Positions 10,700-22,735 of a DNA stretch of 64,000 bases are shown piece by piece. The DNA is from Triatoma infestans (Eukaryota > Arthropoda > Insecta > Hemiptera > Reduviidae): contig JAAEAF010002706.1 in NCBI GenBank assembly GCA_011037195.1, positions 1 to 64,000 on the forward strand, written 5' to 3'. Within the stretch, counting starts at the first letter, position 1; every line of letters begins with the position of its first letter. Below the pieces are notes generated by a model. The model was not told where the DNA came from, ran no database searches, and worked only from the letters and a program-made list of their open reading frames with translations. The position numbers and the translations under genes are program-made.

Positions 10700-12412
10700 C
10701 GTGTATGTTATAGATTGAATAGAATTGATTCATAAGTATAACAGTAGTGTGATTTATTCATTTTGATTAATTGAATAGTAGATGACGTCATGCCTTTGAC
10801 ATCATCGCTCAGCGTTTTCTCCTTTTTTTCATATATGACTCATTAAAAAATATTGAATGTTTAAATAACATTTTTTAAAGTAAGCTAGATGATTTGTTGG
10901 CTTTTGTTTTGTTTCGTTTTATAGTTAAAAAAAAAAATACACATTAAGAAAGAAACAATGTAGATTTGAAAAAATAAATAAAAGATGGCCGACAATCATA
11001 GAGGCATTGGACAGTAGCGAAACGGTTGGCATAGTGCCGGATTAGTGGACATGCGCGGTATTAAGTGTTGCATATTCCCTTTCAGTAGGTTAGCAATCCT
11101 CCTTTCTTCTGCACTGTGTCCGAGCCCTTTTTTTCAAATTATCCAAAAATAAAAATAAAATAATTGTTTCATTTTACTTTGTTAATTAATTAATTAATTC
11201 TGTAAAAACTTCGTTTTTAATTAACCTACAAAGAAAAAACAAAAATCTTTTACGTTTAACCCCGCGTGTTGTGTGTTTCGGGTGTTTTTTTTTTTTTAAA
11301 TTTTCTCGTGAGTAAAAGAACGATAAAGGCAAGAAAACATTTCTCGTGTGTGACTGTTGGAAATCAGTTAACAACTAAAAATACACAGGGCCAGTACACG
11401 CCCTTCATACAATTTTTCCTATTACCCCTTGCACTTATTTATATTTTTTGTCTTTTCTGACCTTGCTTGCACATTTTTAAAAAAATTCGCTTCTAAATTT
11501 TTCGACCAATTAATATCCCTTCTAAAAATAATAACAATAAAAATACAGGAGGGTAGGGGGACCAAAAATATTTTTTTTTTTCAAAATTAAAACAAGATAA
11601 TAATACAAAAATAAAAGTGTGATTTCTTTTTTAATATTGTTCCAAATTTAACTGTGATAAAATACCTCGATTTGTCTATACAAATTTTAATTTACGATAT
11701 TCGTTTCGATCATTATTAAAAAAAAAGAAGTAAAAATCGATAATAATAAACAAAATTTAGATAGAAATAATTATAGTTCATTTTAAAGTAATTGTAACAA
11801 TAAAAATTGCTTTATTACGCGTTTATTACTTTTAGCTATAGCATAATTTTTTTAATAAAAAATATTGGCCTAAAATTATAATCAATAAATAAACAAACAA
11901 AAAATCGAATTGAAAGTAATAATATGCTTTAAACAAATTATTACAATAATAATATTGAAAATATTTTTCGATATAGGAGTAGTTGAAGAAAACATAGTAC
12001 TTATCGATTTTTTTCTTAGTCTAGTGAGTCTCGTATTTTTACATTTTAAATAAAACCTTTTTTAGCGAATTTACTTCTTTTTTTTACTGTTTATCAATAA
12101 ATTTCTTTGGCGATATTACTAAATAAATTCTCTCTTAAATGGACTTTATGTTTTTATAATAGTGAGAGGGATAACACTTAACACACTACGTAAGCAAATA
12201 ATTAAAAAGATAAGAATTAAATACAATTTTATATATATAATTATTTTGTAAATAAAACTCCCAGTCAACATTAACTCGTTCAGACTGTCACGTTACACTC
12301 AAGATCTAGCCCTGTACAAATTTATTAGTAACAGTCTTGAATGCATTAGTTATGTGCCGCGTAATTTAGCCGATATGAAACTGCAGTTAATAGTTGTGGA
12401 AACTGGTGAAAA
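10700..12412. other. long stretch free of recognised repeats
   Basis: AT-rich, many homopolymers, TGACGTCA at 10783-10790. It ends at the speculative exon at 12413. One of the longest stretches without a dispersed repeat and therefore the best place in the window for host regulatory or untranslated sequence, though nothing specific is seen. Confidence 0.35.
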
Positions 12413-12433
12413 ATGGAGACGTGCACTTTTAAG
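12413..12433 (+). CDS. possible first coding exon (7 codons), speculative
   Basis: ATG GAG ACG TGC ACT TTT AAG is followed directly by GTATGTTT, a good splice-donor match, and preceded by GTGAAAA with an in-frame TGA just upstream. The preceding 180 bp (from about 12240) is not recognised as repeat. No downstream exon can be identified without transcript data or homology. Short ATG-plus-donor matches occur by chance in AT-rich DNA, so this is only a pointer. Confidence 0.15.
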
Positions 12434-13380
12434 GTATGTTTATTTAGTTATTTTATTTGTATTAAACTATAGTTTCGTGCTGTAGATTTTAAGAAGATGA
12501 AATCTTAAAGAGTCTTCTCAAGATCAGTTCTCTCGCCTTTTCCATGTTTTTGTAGAGGAGTAGGAGAACATTGAAATGTTCCGACCTTATTGCAGTTGAG
12601 TTTTGTTGCTTGGTTTTGAGTCTTAAACAGCAAAGATTAGGGACTCTTCCAAAAATTGTATTTGTTTTCATTATTTAATTTATTTTTATCACCGGAAATA
12701 CATATTCCATTTAATTACCTGATTACGAAAAAAGACACTTTTAGCAAATGTCTGTATGAGTTTTGCTAGCGCGCGCGTGTATTATTTGCGTGTGTGTTTG
12801 TTATATAAATATAAATTTGGCAACTTCAAGCTGGCGTATCTTTTATATTTATTTATTTTTCATGATAAGATTGTTAAATTTTGTTTGTTTAATGATAAAA
12901 AAATAAACCTGCATTATATTTTCTAATATATCCTAGGACCATCACACTCTGCCTATTATCATTCCCAAAACATATGTTTCTAATTTAGAAACAATCATTT
13001 TTCTAACAAGTAGAAATAAGTTTTAAGTGTATCTGGTGGTGGTGGGGGGGGATCTAACGAAACTAAAAACGTGGTCGTTACAAAAGTGGCAATCCCATTC
13101 ATAGAGACTTGAAAGAGTCGTGTTGCGCCTCCTGTTGGGGGGGGGGTCCCCGAGTGTGGGCGTAGTCCGCCGCCTATCATTGACTTGATCATCCAGTTAG
13201 TGACGTCATATAGATCGATAGTACTCTCGCTATTTTATTTTGCTTTTTTTTTTATCCATTGCAGCAAGGATATAGTTTTGTATTTTAATTTTTAAAGACC
13301 TTATTTATTTTTAATATTTTTGTTTTCTATTATTGTTTTTGGCAAGGGGAGTTGTTACGAGATTGTTAAATTCTGAGTAA
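12434..13380. other. unassigned; G-rich patches
   Basis: Two G-runs (13039-13051 and 13136-13147) flank a segment with higher GC (AGTGTGGGCGTAGTCCGCCG). TGACGTCA at 13201-13208. Confidence 0.35.
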
Positions 13381-13465
13381 TTGCATTTTCACCGGAAATA
13401 CATTTTTTGAAGTTCCCTGAGTACGAAAAATATTATTTTTAGCAAATGGTCTCTGTATGTATATT

Positions 13466-13814
13466 GTTACGAGGTAGCTGGGCCTACTAACACGCCAAGT
13501 CCTAAGAACCCATAAAAATACTCCAGTTGAATGCTACAACTTCTTTATTACATACCACTAAGTTACGCTATTTACCTAGGTTTCAACTACTCAGACCGTG
13601 CACCACAAACAATATCAACACATATCAAAACCAGTTCAATACTCAGTTAACTCTCGCTACCCGTAGTCTTCTTTTTAAATTATACAGAAACTAGCTGAAT
13701 GTATCCTCCCCAAATGCTAATTACTATTAATTATTTTGGTCAACGTGAAGCGCTTTTGTGGCGAATTTTCTCAACACAAGAACATCTGTTATTGTATCAT
13801 ATCAGTTATTTACT
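13466..13814. other. unassigned insert between two DR heads
   Basis: Begins TGTTACGAGGTAGCTGGGCC and ends near TGTATCA. The reverse strand has AATAAAGAAGTTGTAGC. TG...CA ends and a reverse polyadenylation signal would suit a solo LTR, but I cannot confirm a target duplication. Confidence 0.3.
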
Positions 13815-14900
13815 GGTAGTAAGTAAGAGGAAGTATTGTAATCGTGTCAAATTTTCGATATCGAGTTTTCACACAAATATCCGTTTAGAGGACCCCTGAG
13901 TCCAAAAAAGTGGTTTTTAGCAAATGGTCTCCCTCTCTTTCTCTATCTCTCTGTCTCTCTGTTTGTGTGTGTGTGTGTGTGTGTGTTTGCATGTGTGTGT
14001 GTGCATGTGTGTGTTTGTGTATGTATGTATGTATGTATGTATGTGAACAGCATAGCTCAACAACGAAAAACCGTAGTAAGTTGAACCTTGATATTCCGGT
14101 TAGGTATCACCATGGGATCCGACAGTATGTTATCTGTCAAAATTCGTCAATTGGAAGTACCAATTTACTAGTTTTTTTGTTTGTTTTTTTTTGCCATTTC
14201 CTCAAAAATGACTCCGACGATTTTCTTTAAACTTGGCACATCAACTACACGTACAAAGAGTACAACTTTTATTTGAAACATTTCTCTGGGAAAATTCCTT
14301 TAAGGGCACTCTTGGTGGAGGGATGGGGTTAGGTTTTCATCTTAAGTGCTATTTTAATTTCAGACAATTCTGTCATCTAAATAATGTTAATTAGAATTAA
14401 ATATGTTGTTGAAATTCCGAGTTTGAAAAAATCGGATAATCGGAAGTGCGTTTACTTTACCACTTTACTAAATGATTTTTCTCTTGTTCGCGATTTTCTC
14501 AAAAATGGCTCAGACGATTTTCTTGAAACTTCGTATATAAACTAAACATGCAATGATCTACAACTTTTATTTAAAACATTTCTCTGGCAAAATTCATTTA
14601 AGGGCACTTTTAGGGAAGGGATGGGGTTATGTTTTTCTCTAAAGTGCTATCATAGTTGTTGATTATACAATTTTATCATCCAAACAAAATTAAAGAGATG
14701 GCCAAATAAATAGAAATTAATAGATGACCAAAATTCCGAGTTTCAAGAAAATTAGTAAAACGGAAGTGCGCTTTTACTGAACAGTTTCTTCAGTTTTCGA
14801 CGAATTTCGTTAAATTTGGTACATAAACTATAAAATTTGTCAATTATAATTTTGAGAATAGGAGTAAGAGAAAGTTGTGTGAGTGTTTCACCAGATTTTT
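13815..14900 (+). repeat. dispersed repeat DR, full-length copy
   Basis: Closely related to the 7590 copy, with three modules (TTGGAAGTACC 14151, TCGGAAGTGCG 14439, ACGGAAGTGCG 14759) and a long compound microsatellite at 13930-14045. Tail AGAGAAAGTTGTGTGAGTG at 14868. A separate head fragment of the same repeat occurs at 13380-13465. Confidence 0.85.
13930..14045 (+). repeat. compound microsatellite (CT)n(GT)n(ATGT)n
   Basis: Pyrimidine-rich CTCTCT units, then GT units, then five ATGT units. The encoded Leu/Ser/Cys/Val-rich frame here is an artefact of the repeat. Confidence 0.95.
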
Positions 14901-14904
14901 TTTA

Positions 14905-15854
14905 TGTTGTTGATTTGTTTCACACTTTCACACGATTCTCCATAAATATCTTTTTGAAGACTGAAAAACATGTATTTCCTATCTCAAAACAATAATATGA
15001 ATTTCCGACATGACGTAATACCTCCTCGAACGACATGAGAAAAAAACAATGAGACAATTATTATTTTTCTTCTATCAATTTACTAGAACTATCTGACGTC
15101 ATTCTTGAAATTTCCAGTGATCTTGTTACTAGTTTCTTCTGTGTCACATTGGTCGAGATAAAGATGATTTACGTAATCTCACAATTAAATTAAAAATTAT
15201 TGTTAAAAATAAATTTGTAACTAAGGAATTATGTATATTTAAGAATAGTAGCTTTTTATTAATTTATTTAGAATTTATTAGTGTAGCTATCGCGTTTTTA
15301 TAATGGAAGATTAGAATATTTTTTTATTGCTACTTATATTTATAATGTTTATATCATTGTTTAATTTCAATTACTTTTCATGTTAAATTTAACTTGTTAA
15401 GTTTATTTGACATAACTATATATGTGTAACTAAATAACTAATATTTCAATAATGCATACACATAGTAACATTCACATTTTTGGCCATATATACAAGATAG
15501 GTTAGGGCCATATTTCTCTAAAGAGCTTCAAGCAGAGAATCGTCAGATAATGTTGCCTTTAGTAATAATCTTACTGTATTTATTGTTTACAAAGCGAATT
15601 AAAATACGTTTTTATTTTTTTTATAAATACCACGTCAGGATGTTTAGCAAATTTAAGGCCATCATTTTTAATTAGCAGATCTATATTAAGGTGAGAAAAT
15701 GGCCTTCATATTTCTTTTCTCCTCCGACAGGAATAGAGACCAGTAATTTATATGTTAGATTAACACTGAGAAGATTGCTGTAAACCCTGATCAGTGCAAA
15801 CTGGAAGATATTTATTGTGCCATCTTTAAGTGTCATTGTTTTGTACATAGAATA
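14905..15854. other. no recognised feature
   Basis: AT-rich, low complexity in places, TGACGTCA at 15094-15101. Confidence 0.35.
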
Positions 15855-15868
15855 TAGTCGTCACCTGT

Positions 15869-16323
15869 TTTCCTGGGGAAAGAAGTCTGAGATCTGATGA
15901 GGTGGTATTTCTTCTAAATAATGGGAACTGGATTAACCTATATAATTTTGTAATAGTGCACTTAATTATAGACAAAGCGTGATAATTGAATTTAATTATT
16001 GATATTATTAATTTAGTATATTCTTTTTTTCTTTTCTTTTTTTTTCATGTTTATTTTATTAATTTTCTCTTCATTCATTTAAGTTATTATTTATAAAAAA
16101 TCACTTTTTCTTTTTTTTTCTTTTCTTTTTTTGATTGCAAATATTTTACAGTCAAGTCAAATTCATATTATTAGTATCTGTTGTATATTATATTTGTTTT
16201 CTTTATTAACTAACTAGACTTCTGGCAGACGGATATCCATGCCATTATGTTTGAAGCTGTAATTTGTTACTATTTTATACATTTTTTTGTGTCAAATAAA
16301 CTTTATTCTATTCTATTCTATTC
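15869..16323 (+). mobile_element. LINE-like 3' end with (TTCTA)n terminus and 14-bp TSD
   Basis: The direct repeats TAGTCGTCACCTGT at 15855-15868 and 16324-16337 are identical and bracket 455 bp. The insert ends GTCAAATAAACTTTATTC followed by repeats of TTCTA. An AATAAA signal lies just before the simple repeat. A 3' simple-sequence tail, a 14-bp target duplication and no recognisable coding are typical of a 5'-truncated non-LTR retrotransposon 3' UTR (CR1-like elements end in similar ATTCT-type repeats). The autonomous partner is not in the window. Confidence 0.8.
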
Positions 16324-16468
16324 TAGTCGTCACCTGTAGAATGTAGAATATATACATTCGATGAGTAGTAGAGTTTACTTCCAATGAAGAAATAAAGTTT
16401 AATCTGTGGGTTCGCTAAACCCAGTGGTTAGCTAAGCATACCAGCTACCTATGCACGCCTTTTATTAT

Positions 16469-16588
16469 AGCTCGTAACTTAGTTGTGACACCTAAACGGC
16501 CGTTAAGCTCCGCCCATTGCCAAAGTTTTCTAGCAGCTGTGACCTCTTTTAACTCCGTACACAGGTTTCACAACTAAGTTGCCGAGCT
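16469..16588. repeat. inverted repeat with about 22-bp arms
   Basis: AGCTCGTAACTTAGTTGTGA (from 16469) is mirrored by CACAACTAAGTTGCCGAGCT (ending 16588), with a spacer of about 77 bp. It could be the ends of a short (about 120 bp) MITE. No clear target duplication. Confidence 0.7.
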
Positions 16589-16599
16589 AACTTGTGTAA

Positions 16600-17925
16600 G
16601 TGTTGGATTGGGGCCAGTTTAAGTGAGAGCTCGTGTTATTAGGGTTGAGATATCAGTAGGGCGACCAAGATCCCTTAAAAAGTGGCTAGTCGATTTTCCC
16701 GACGATAATGCACACAGATCGACCAAAATATCTTGAATATCGTGAAGAGTACGCTTGAAGCAAGCAAAATAATTAAGATTGGGAAGGTTGCATTTTTTTG
16801 CTTACTGGTTTGGCGCGGTGTTCATTCCTGCTTGGAGTTATTTTATATTAAAATTTATTTTAATTAATTAATTTATTTATTTTATATTAAAAATCTCTTT
16901 AAATCAAGAAATATCTTTTGTAAACTTTGCATTTTTCCTATTTAGTGTATGCAACCTCCTCGCAGCACTTATTCGTTTTTCAAACCTCTATAAACTCGAG
17001 TCTGTGGTATTCTTTCGACCAAAATCGGTTATGCTGTTCTCCATTTAGAACTGTATGTAATAGATCAGATATATATTATTGGATGCTTTACTATGGTCTG
17101 ATCGCAGACTTAGAAAGAGAAATACATTACTAAACTGGTTAGTAAGATAGTTTTGTACAGTATAATACTTTTTTATTACATTAACTTGTTAATTTACAAT
17201 TTAGAATATAATAAAGTCAACGTTTTATTCAAATAGCATACGAGTATATAGCAGTTAAAGTACCAGAGATGTTATTGGACAAACTATGTTTATTGTACAG
17301 AAGCTTTAGCGAACTCTGCTCTTGACTTCATAGATCGACTTGCAGGCGAAAAAGGCATTTTGGAAACTTTGCATCAGTTTCGAGTTTCAAACAAAACCAT
17401 AGGGTTTTTACGGAAATTACAAAATATATGATGACTAGAAGACATTGTTAAAATGGAAATCTCCCATTGGTAACGTCTTTACGGGTACGAGTGGCGGAAA
17501 TGAATACGATAAGCACCATTAGTGTTTTATCCTAATTCATTTTACAGTACTTTTCCACTTGAACGGATAAGTGGAAGTGAACTAGAATGGGTGGAGGCAC
17601 ACATAGGGCAACGGCCCCGTGAGTCATCGGATAGTAACCGGGATGTTCATTATATTACTTATTAGCAGCGGTTACGTAATATATCTTGAAACAATTAGAG
17701 GTTGATCAGATAAAGAAATAGGACAACAAGAGGCGGCACTGTGTGCAGGGCCTCAATCATTAATTCTCTACTAAACCTCCTTAGTAAAGATTTCAAGAGG
17801 AAGAAATGAATATAACATAATTAACTATTAAATAGGTCAGCTTACACAATTAGTGTCAAATGCATTTACCAAAATATTTGTGTACATAATCTTGTAACAC
17901 TATTGAGGCTTTCCATTTAATTTAT
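16600..17925. other. unassigned, partly higher GC
   Basis: 16600-16800 and 17260-17720 are less AT-rich than average. No coding motif recognised. Confidence 0.3.
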
Positions 17926-17929
17926 TTAT

Positions 17930-19175
17930 TCTGTACGAGGAAGTATTGCTATCGTAATTTATGTTTATTGAGTTTCACTGGAAATGCAAGTTTGAATTCC
18001 TCCAATTACGAAAAATATGGTTTTAGCGAAAGTGTGTTTATATGCAACAACAAAATAATCGCATGAACTTGGAATACTTGGTATGTTCAGTTTAACTACA
18101 CAATCGACATGCGGTCCTAAAGTTTCGATCACATAATGTTCGGAAGTGCGACATTATTGAAAGGTTTTAATTTTTCCATTTTTTCGCAAAATGCAAGCGT
18201 AAATGTGTGACACTTGTTGCTGTAAACACTTTTTCCAGAAACACTGTATTTTCCAAGAGTTGTGGAGGAGCTGCAGCTTTCAGTATGCCTTACAACGTGG
18301 CCTATCCACCTGAGTCTCCATTTTTATTTTCTCTTATTCCTAATCGGAATATTGCAATCGGCCAGATTTTCAAAATTTAGTTTTCACCGTAAATACATGT
18401 TTGGAGTCTAAATACGAAAAAATGTTTTCAGCGAATGTGCGTGCGCGTGCATGTGTGTGTGTGGTATATGTTGTCAGAATATCTTTAAAAAGAAAAGTCG
18501 CAGGGCGCTGAAACTTGGAATTCCGTTTGATTACTATTTCCGCATCTTAGACTATGGTTTCGATCAAAATCCACCAAAGTGAGATTTACTGAATGATTTT
18601 TCCAGTTTTTCACGATTTTCTTTAAATTTTGTATACTATCTACACACATAAATACATATCACTTTCATTTGAAATATTTGCAGGGGAAAATTGATTTTTT
18701 GGAGGTTCTGGGGGGGGGCAGTAGCGTTATGCTTTCCACTATATGGTTTTACCACCTAAATAATATTAATACAGATTAAGAATATTGATAGAATTCCAAA
18801 TTTGAAGAAAATGGTTAACCGGAAGTGCGATTTTCAGAATTGGTTGGTGAGATTTTTGGAATTTTCTCAAAAACGGTTTTGACGATTTTCTTTAAACTTG
18901 GAATGCTTACTATAAGTATAGTTAGAAACGTATTATTTTTATTTCAAGTTAAAAAAAAAAAAATTGAATTTAGATGGTATTGGAGCGATATTAGTTTATT
19001 AGTTTAAATTTAAATTTGGTTGACATAGAGCGCTCCACATAAGGCCGCTCAGGTATACATGTAAAATCCCCCCACACCAACCCAACTGAACGTTATAACG
19101 TTATAATTTTTAAGAAAATTTCTTGAATAAATTGTAATATTAAGTATGAGTATTTCACATCAGATTTTTTTTTTT
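17930..19175 (+). repeat. two dispersed repeat DR copies in tandem
   Basis: A first, short copy runs 17930-18290 (TGTACGAGGAAGTATTG, GAGTTTCACTGGAAATGC, TTTTAGCGAAAGTGTG). A second, fuller copy runs 18335-19175: head GTTTTCACCGTAAATACATG, TTTCAGCGAATGTGCG, modules with ACCGGAAGTGCGATTTTC at 18819, and the tail ATGAGTATTTCACATCAGA at 19146. Confidence 0.7.
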
Positions 19176-19204
19176 TTTTTGTTAATAATATGTGTCAACA
19201 AATT

Positions 19205-19480
19205 CTACTCTGGAAACACCTAGGGAGTTCCGCATTTTTCCGGATCCGCCAGTTACTAGCAGGACCAAATATTTTCTTTAAAAGCTTTCGCATCCATAAC
19301 AGTAACTTTTATTTTTACTCCCCCGGTTAAAATCCTGGTCTCATTAAAATATGTAACTGGTGGTCTATAATTGGTATAACTTTTGTATGGCAAACATGCT
19401 TCGTTTTCCGACAGCAATTCGTGCCTTAATTTCTGTCACTACATCCATTATCTTTGGTAATAGGGCTCCCAGCTGTTTAA
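19205..19480 (-). pseudogene. LINE reverse transcriptase, decayed C-terminal fragment
   Basis: On the minus strand 19330-19455 reads DVVTEIKARIAVGKRSMFAI, QKLYQ, then stop. Further down, after about 20 residues with stops, it reads MRKLLKKIFGPASNWRIRKN followed by AELPRCF. EIK-RI-GKR-M and LLKKIFGP...W-RIR-N-EL are characteristic of non-LTR RT tails (the IFGPV-NGVWRIR-N-EL pattern). Several stops make it a relic. It is followed, on the plus strand, by unassigned sequence to about 19750. Confidence 0.75.
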
Positions 19481-20179
19481 ATGCATCCATTGATTGAAAA
19501 ATTCTTTCATTTTATTCTATTTTCTGCTTTACCGCCTCAATGTGAATATGCATTTTGTCTTTACTTAGTTTATACCAAGTCGTAGTTTTTTGTTTTTTTG
19601 CAGCAATTTCAAATTCCTCTGATGCTCCGGATAGAGCCGGCCTTCGCCTCCTTACGGTGACCGATAGTGGCCGAAATATTCATATAAGGCCCCATTGGTG
19701 GATACTTAAACTGAATATCGTTTGTTTTCTAGTAATACGGACTGTATAACACTCTTGTCATTAAATAATCTTCTATCCCAAGAACAAACAAAATAACTAT
19801 CTTATCTTTATATTGTTGATAATATTCTCTACATAAAATTTAATTACTTTGATGAATAATATTGATGAATATTCCGACATGTAATTATGATAAATATAGG
19901 ATCAATGTGGTGATTAATTCGTCAAATATGTAGCGATAAAATATTTTTATTACTATTTGTTGGTTGAATTATTTTTATAGGTAATAAATACTTGTGGAAT
20001 TTTCACTTTCTCTTCTACTAGTAGGTATATATATAAATTATCACACTCACACACAAAATATATAAATTTGATTATTTCAACTGGCGGGGGTGGCATGTCA
20101 TCGTTCCAACTTGCTCACAACAACCCTTTAATAAGTTGTGTTGAAAATATTATAAACCTTAAAGTGAGTAAGTTTAGTA

Positions 20180-21070
20180 TACCTAGTGTGAAACACTCAC
20201 ACCAAACTTTCTCTTATTCTGGGTAGTACAATTTAATCAAGACATTTTCTTTAAAATTGCAACGTTACAACGTTTAGTTCAACTGGCCATAAAAATGGTG
20301 GTGGGCACTTTACTTAACTTTAGCCGCCCTTATGTAGTGCACTCTATGTCAAAACAAAGCTTGTGCAAATTTAAATAAAAGTGATACATATCCATCTATG
20401 CAGCAAGCATTCAAAGTGTACTAGTGGGGTGGGGTAGAATGATTGAAAAACGTATTCTACGCATGTTGCTACTGTCACGTGACAGGTACCGTTTGAATTC
20501 TTTTTTTCCAATTAATAAAGAAATTTTTATTTTTTTGTTGTTATTTTTGACATCCCTTCATTTATTTTAAATGTAATCGATTAATTTAAATCTATCAACC
20601 ATTATGTTCCATGAGATAAAGCATTATTATTAATTAATTTTACAACAGCTGAAGTGCTCGTTTAATTTTGGCCCAGAGTGTACATAGTAATCAATTTTCT
20701 TCAATCTTGAAATGTTAGCAAAGTATTAAATTCTTATTTTGTACAGGTGAAAGAATCGTGCAAAATTCTGAAGTGGCATTTCAGAGGGAATCCTAACTCG
20801 CTACGACGTGTACAGAACCTCTCTAAAATCGATTATTTCTCCAGGAAAACAAAATATTGCAAATAAAAATATTATATCAACAAGTTTAAAGAAAATCATT
20901 GAAGATATTTTCGAGAAAATGGCAAAGAAATCTATTTAGTAAAATAGTTACTTCCGGTTGAGGAATTTGATAGTCGGACTGTATGATGATAATAACCCAA
21001 GGGAAGTTGGATTTTCTTACGATTTTTCGTTCTTAGGGTACGCTTTCTCATAACATACCATGAACAGCAG
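20180..21070 (-). repeat. dispersed repeat DR, minus strand, interrupted
   Basis: GTGTGAAACACTCACACCAA and ACTTTCTCTTATTC at 20189 are the reversed tail. 20700-21070 has reversed modules (GCAAATAAAAATATTATA, AAATCATTGAAGATATTTTC, TTACTTCCGGTTGAGG). The 20450-20690 stretch between them looks unrelated. Confidence 0.6.
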
Positions 21071-21618
21071 TGGTCGGCAACCTTTTAGTCCTGCCGTCCA
21101 TTTTTTTCTATTTCTGTTGATATTAAAATTTCCTTACCGCCCAATAATGGCGCACTAACTGAATTTAAAGGACTGATTATACTTAGACAAGCTTTTCTAT
21201 AAATAGAATTTATAGCTAGATTCACAGGTAAGAGATAAAATTCAAAACAAATTGAAAAATATATATTGAAAATCAGTCTGGTGAAGTGGTTAGCAATATA
21301 TTCGATATATGGGGAAATTATAGAAAACTCCCATGGCCCGCCCTTGAAAGCTAGAATCTCCCCCTAGTGGGGTAGGGACCAGGTTGACGACCATTGCTGT
21401 AAAGTATCAATCATCTTAGTGCAGATTCTGCCAGCTATGTAATATTAAAGCAACTAAATATCGCCACTTCAAGGAAATTTGTCATTTAGGCCTATCAAAA
21501 TTGGGCCAAGAAAAAAAATCGTGTATACTTTTCACAATTTAATTTGAAATTTTTCTATATATATAATTACATAATTGGAAAAATCGAATTTAATCTTTGG
21601 TGTAATACATTTGTAATA

Positions 21619-21684
21619 TCAGAGACATTTTCCGTGGTAACCTGCTTCATTTTGTGGTCCAGCTCTGCGGAACCAACCACCACA
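21619..21684 (+). mobile_element. 66-bp family X derivative: outer arm fused to tail
   Basis: TCAGAGACATTTTCCGTGG to TTTTGTGGT is the family X outer arm. It is joined directly to CCAGCTCTGC and GGAACCAACCACCACA, the family X tail. Imperfect 12-bp repeats flank it: ACATTTGTAATA (21607-21618) and ACATTCGTAATA (21685-21696), one mismatch. The inner arm, including the ribozyme-like region, is absent. Confidence 0.78.
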
Positions 21685-22346
21685 ACATTCGTAATAAATA
21701 GTTTTATTAAATTAAATGACATTTTTGCCATTAATCAAGAGAAACTTGTTTTATTTTTGAATTCAAATTTGGTAATAAATGAATATATAGCAATTTACTT
21801 ATATTTGTATACATTTAATCATACTTTATTGTGCTTTGAAAATGCAAATGATAAATAAAACAAAGATTTTACGGCTTGGAATGTTTTATATATATATATA
21901 TATATATACACGCATACTGTACAGCTCATTGTTATGGACTTTGTTCATTTTATTAGCAGATAAGAAATGCCAGATATTAGTGGAATTATTTAAAATTGAA
22001 ATCATTGAGTAAATAACAAACTGACACTAAACACTTGTGGAATGTATAAGGTCATTTTACTTAATTTGCTTGTGGAAAACATTTATATTTTTTTTATTTT
22101 TCCATTGACTTAAATAATGATAATAATTATAATAATGGCATGACCTCAATTATTTATATTATTATTAGAAATACATTTATATTACAATTATGCAGAGGTC
22201 ATGTCATTTTTACTATAGAAAAAGGAAACGAACAATTATTACTGACATCTAAAAAAAGGGAAAATGGTTATTTATTTGACGAGAGAGAAAAGGTGAACTT
22301 TTACATACTCAGCATTCAGATTCGCCCACAAGAGCGCTAGCGATAG

Positions 22347-22400
22347 CTGTCAAGAACTTTTCTTGACAGTTAAATATTACGATTGGGCTCTTCAATCGTA
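22347..22400. repeat. two adjacent perfect hairpins
   Basis: CTGTCAAGAA-CTT-TTCTTGACAG (22347-22369) is followed nine bases later by TACGATTG-GGCTCTT-CAATCGTA (22378-22400). Both have perfect stems (10 and 8 bp) and short loops. Confidence 0.85.
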
Positions 22401-22440
22401 TTAAATTTGTCCTTAATTTATATGAATATAAAAAAAATGT

Positions 22441-22735
22441 TAAAAGGTGAAATTACTGAGAATTATATTTTAATTCACGTCAAATACTCCCTCTCTTCAT
22501 AATCTGTTCCGTTGGATATAACCACAAATCCACTGCGTCTACGATTTGTTTTGAGTTTGTTTTCACGTATTGCCGCTAGATGTCGGGCTTATTTAGAGTT
22601 GAAGAATGTTACTTTTACACACTAGTGAGAGAAAGTATAGTGTAACTCACTAGTGAGAAAAATAGAACTTTAGCCACCGAATAATTGTAATATTATTTAA
22701 CGATTGCAGCAAAACCTATTTTTTGGTATTTTGTC
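22441..22735 (+). repeat. dispersed repeat, family 2, copy 1
   Basis: This matches 50881-51185 through several blocks: TCAAATACTCCCTCTCTT, TATTGCCGCTAGATGTCGGG, ACACACTAGTGAGAGAAAGT and AACTCACTAGTG. Divergence by eye is about 10-15%. It has a small internal palindrome (CACTAGTGAG ... CTCACTAGTG). No coding frame is shared. It is preceded by two hairpins at 22347-22400. Confidence 0.82.

Noticed and set aside
13466..13800. Solo LTR (TGTTACG...TGTATCA)
   Set aside because: TG...CA ends are suggestive but I could not find a convincing 4-6 bp target duplication or a second copy, so it is listed only as unassigned.
13910..14230. 106-codon frame rich in Cys/Val/Ser
   Set aside because: The Cys/Val run is a translated GT microsatellite, and the rest is dispersed repeat in one of many frames.
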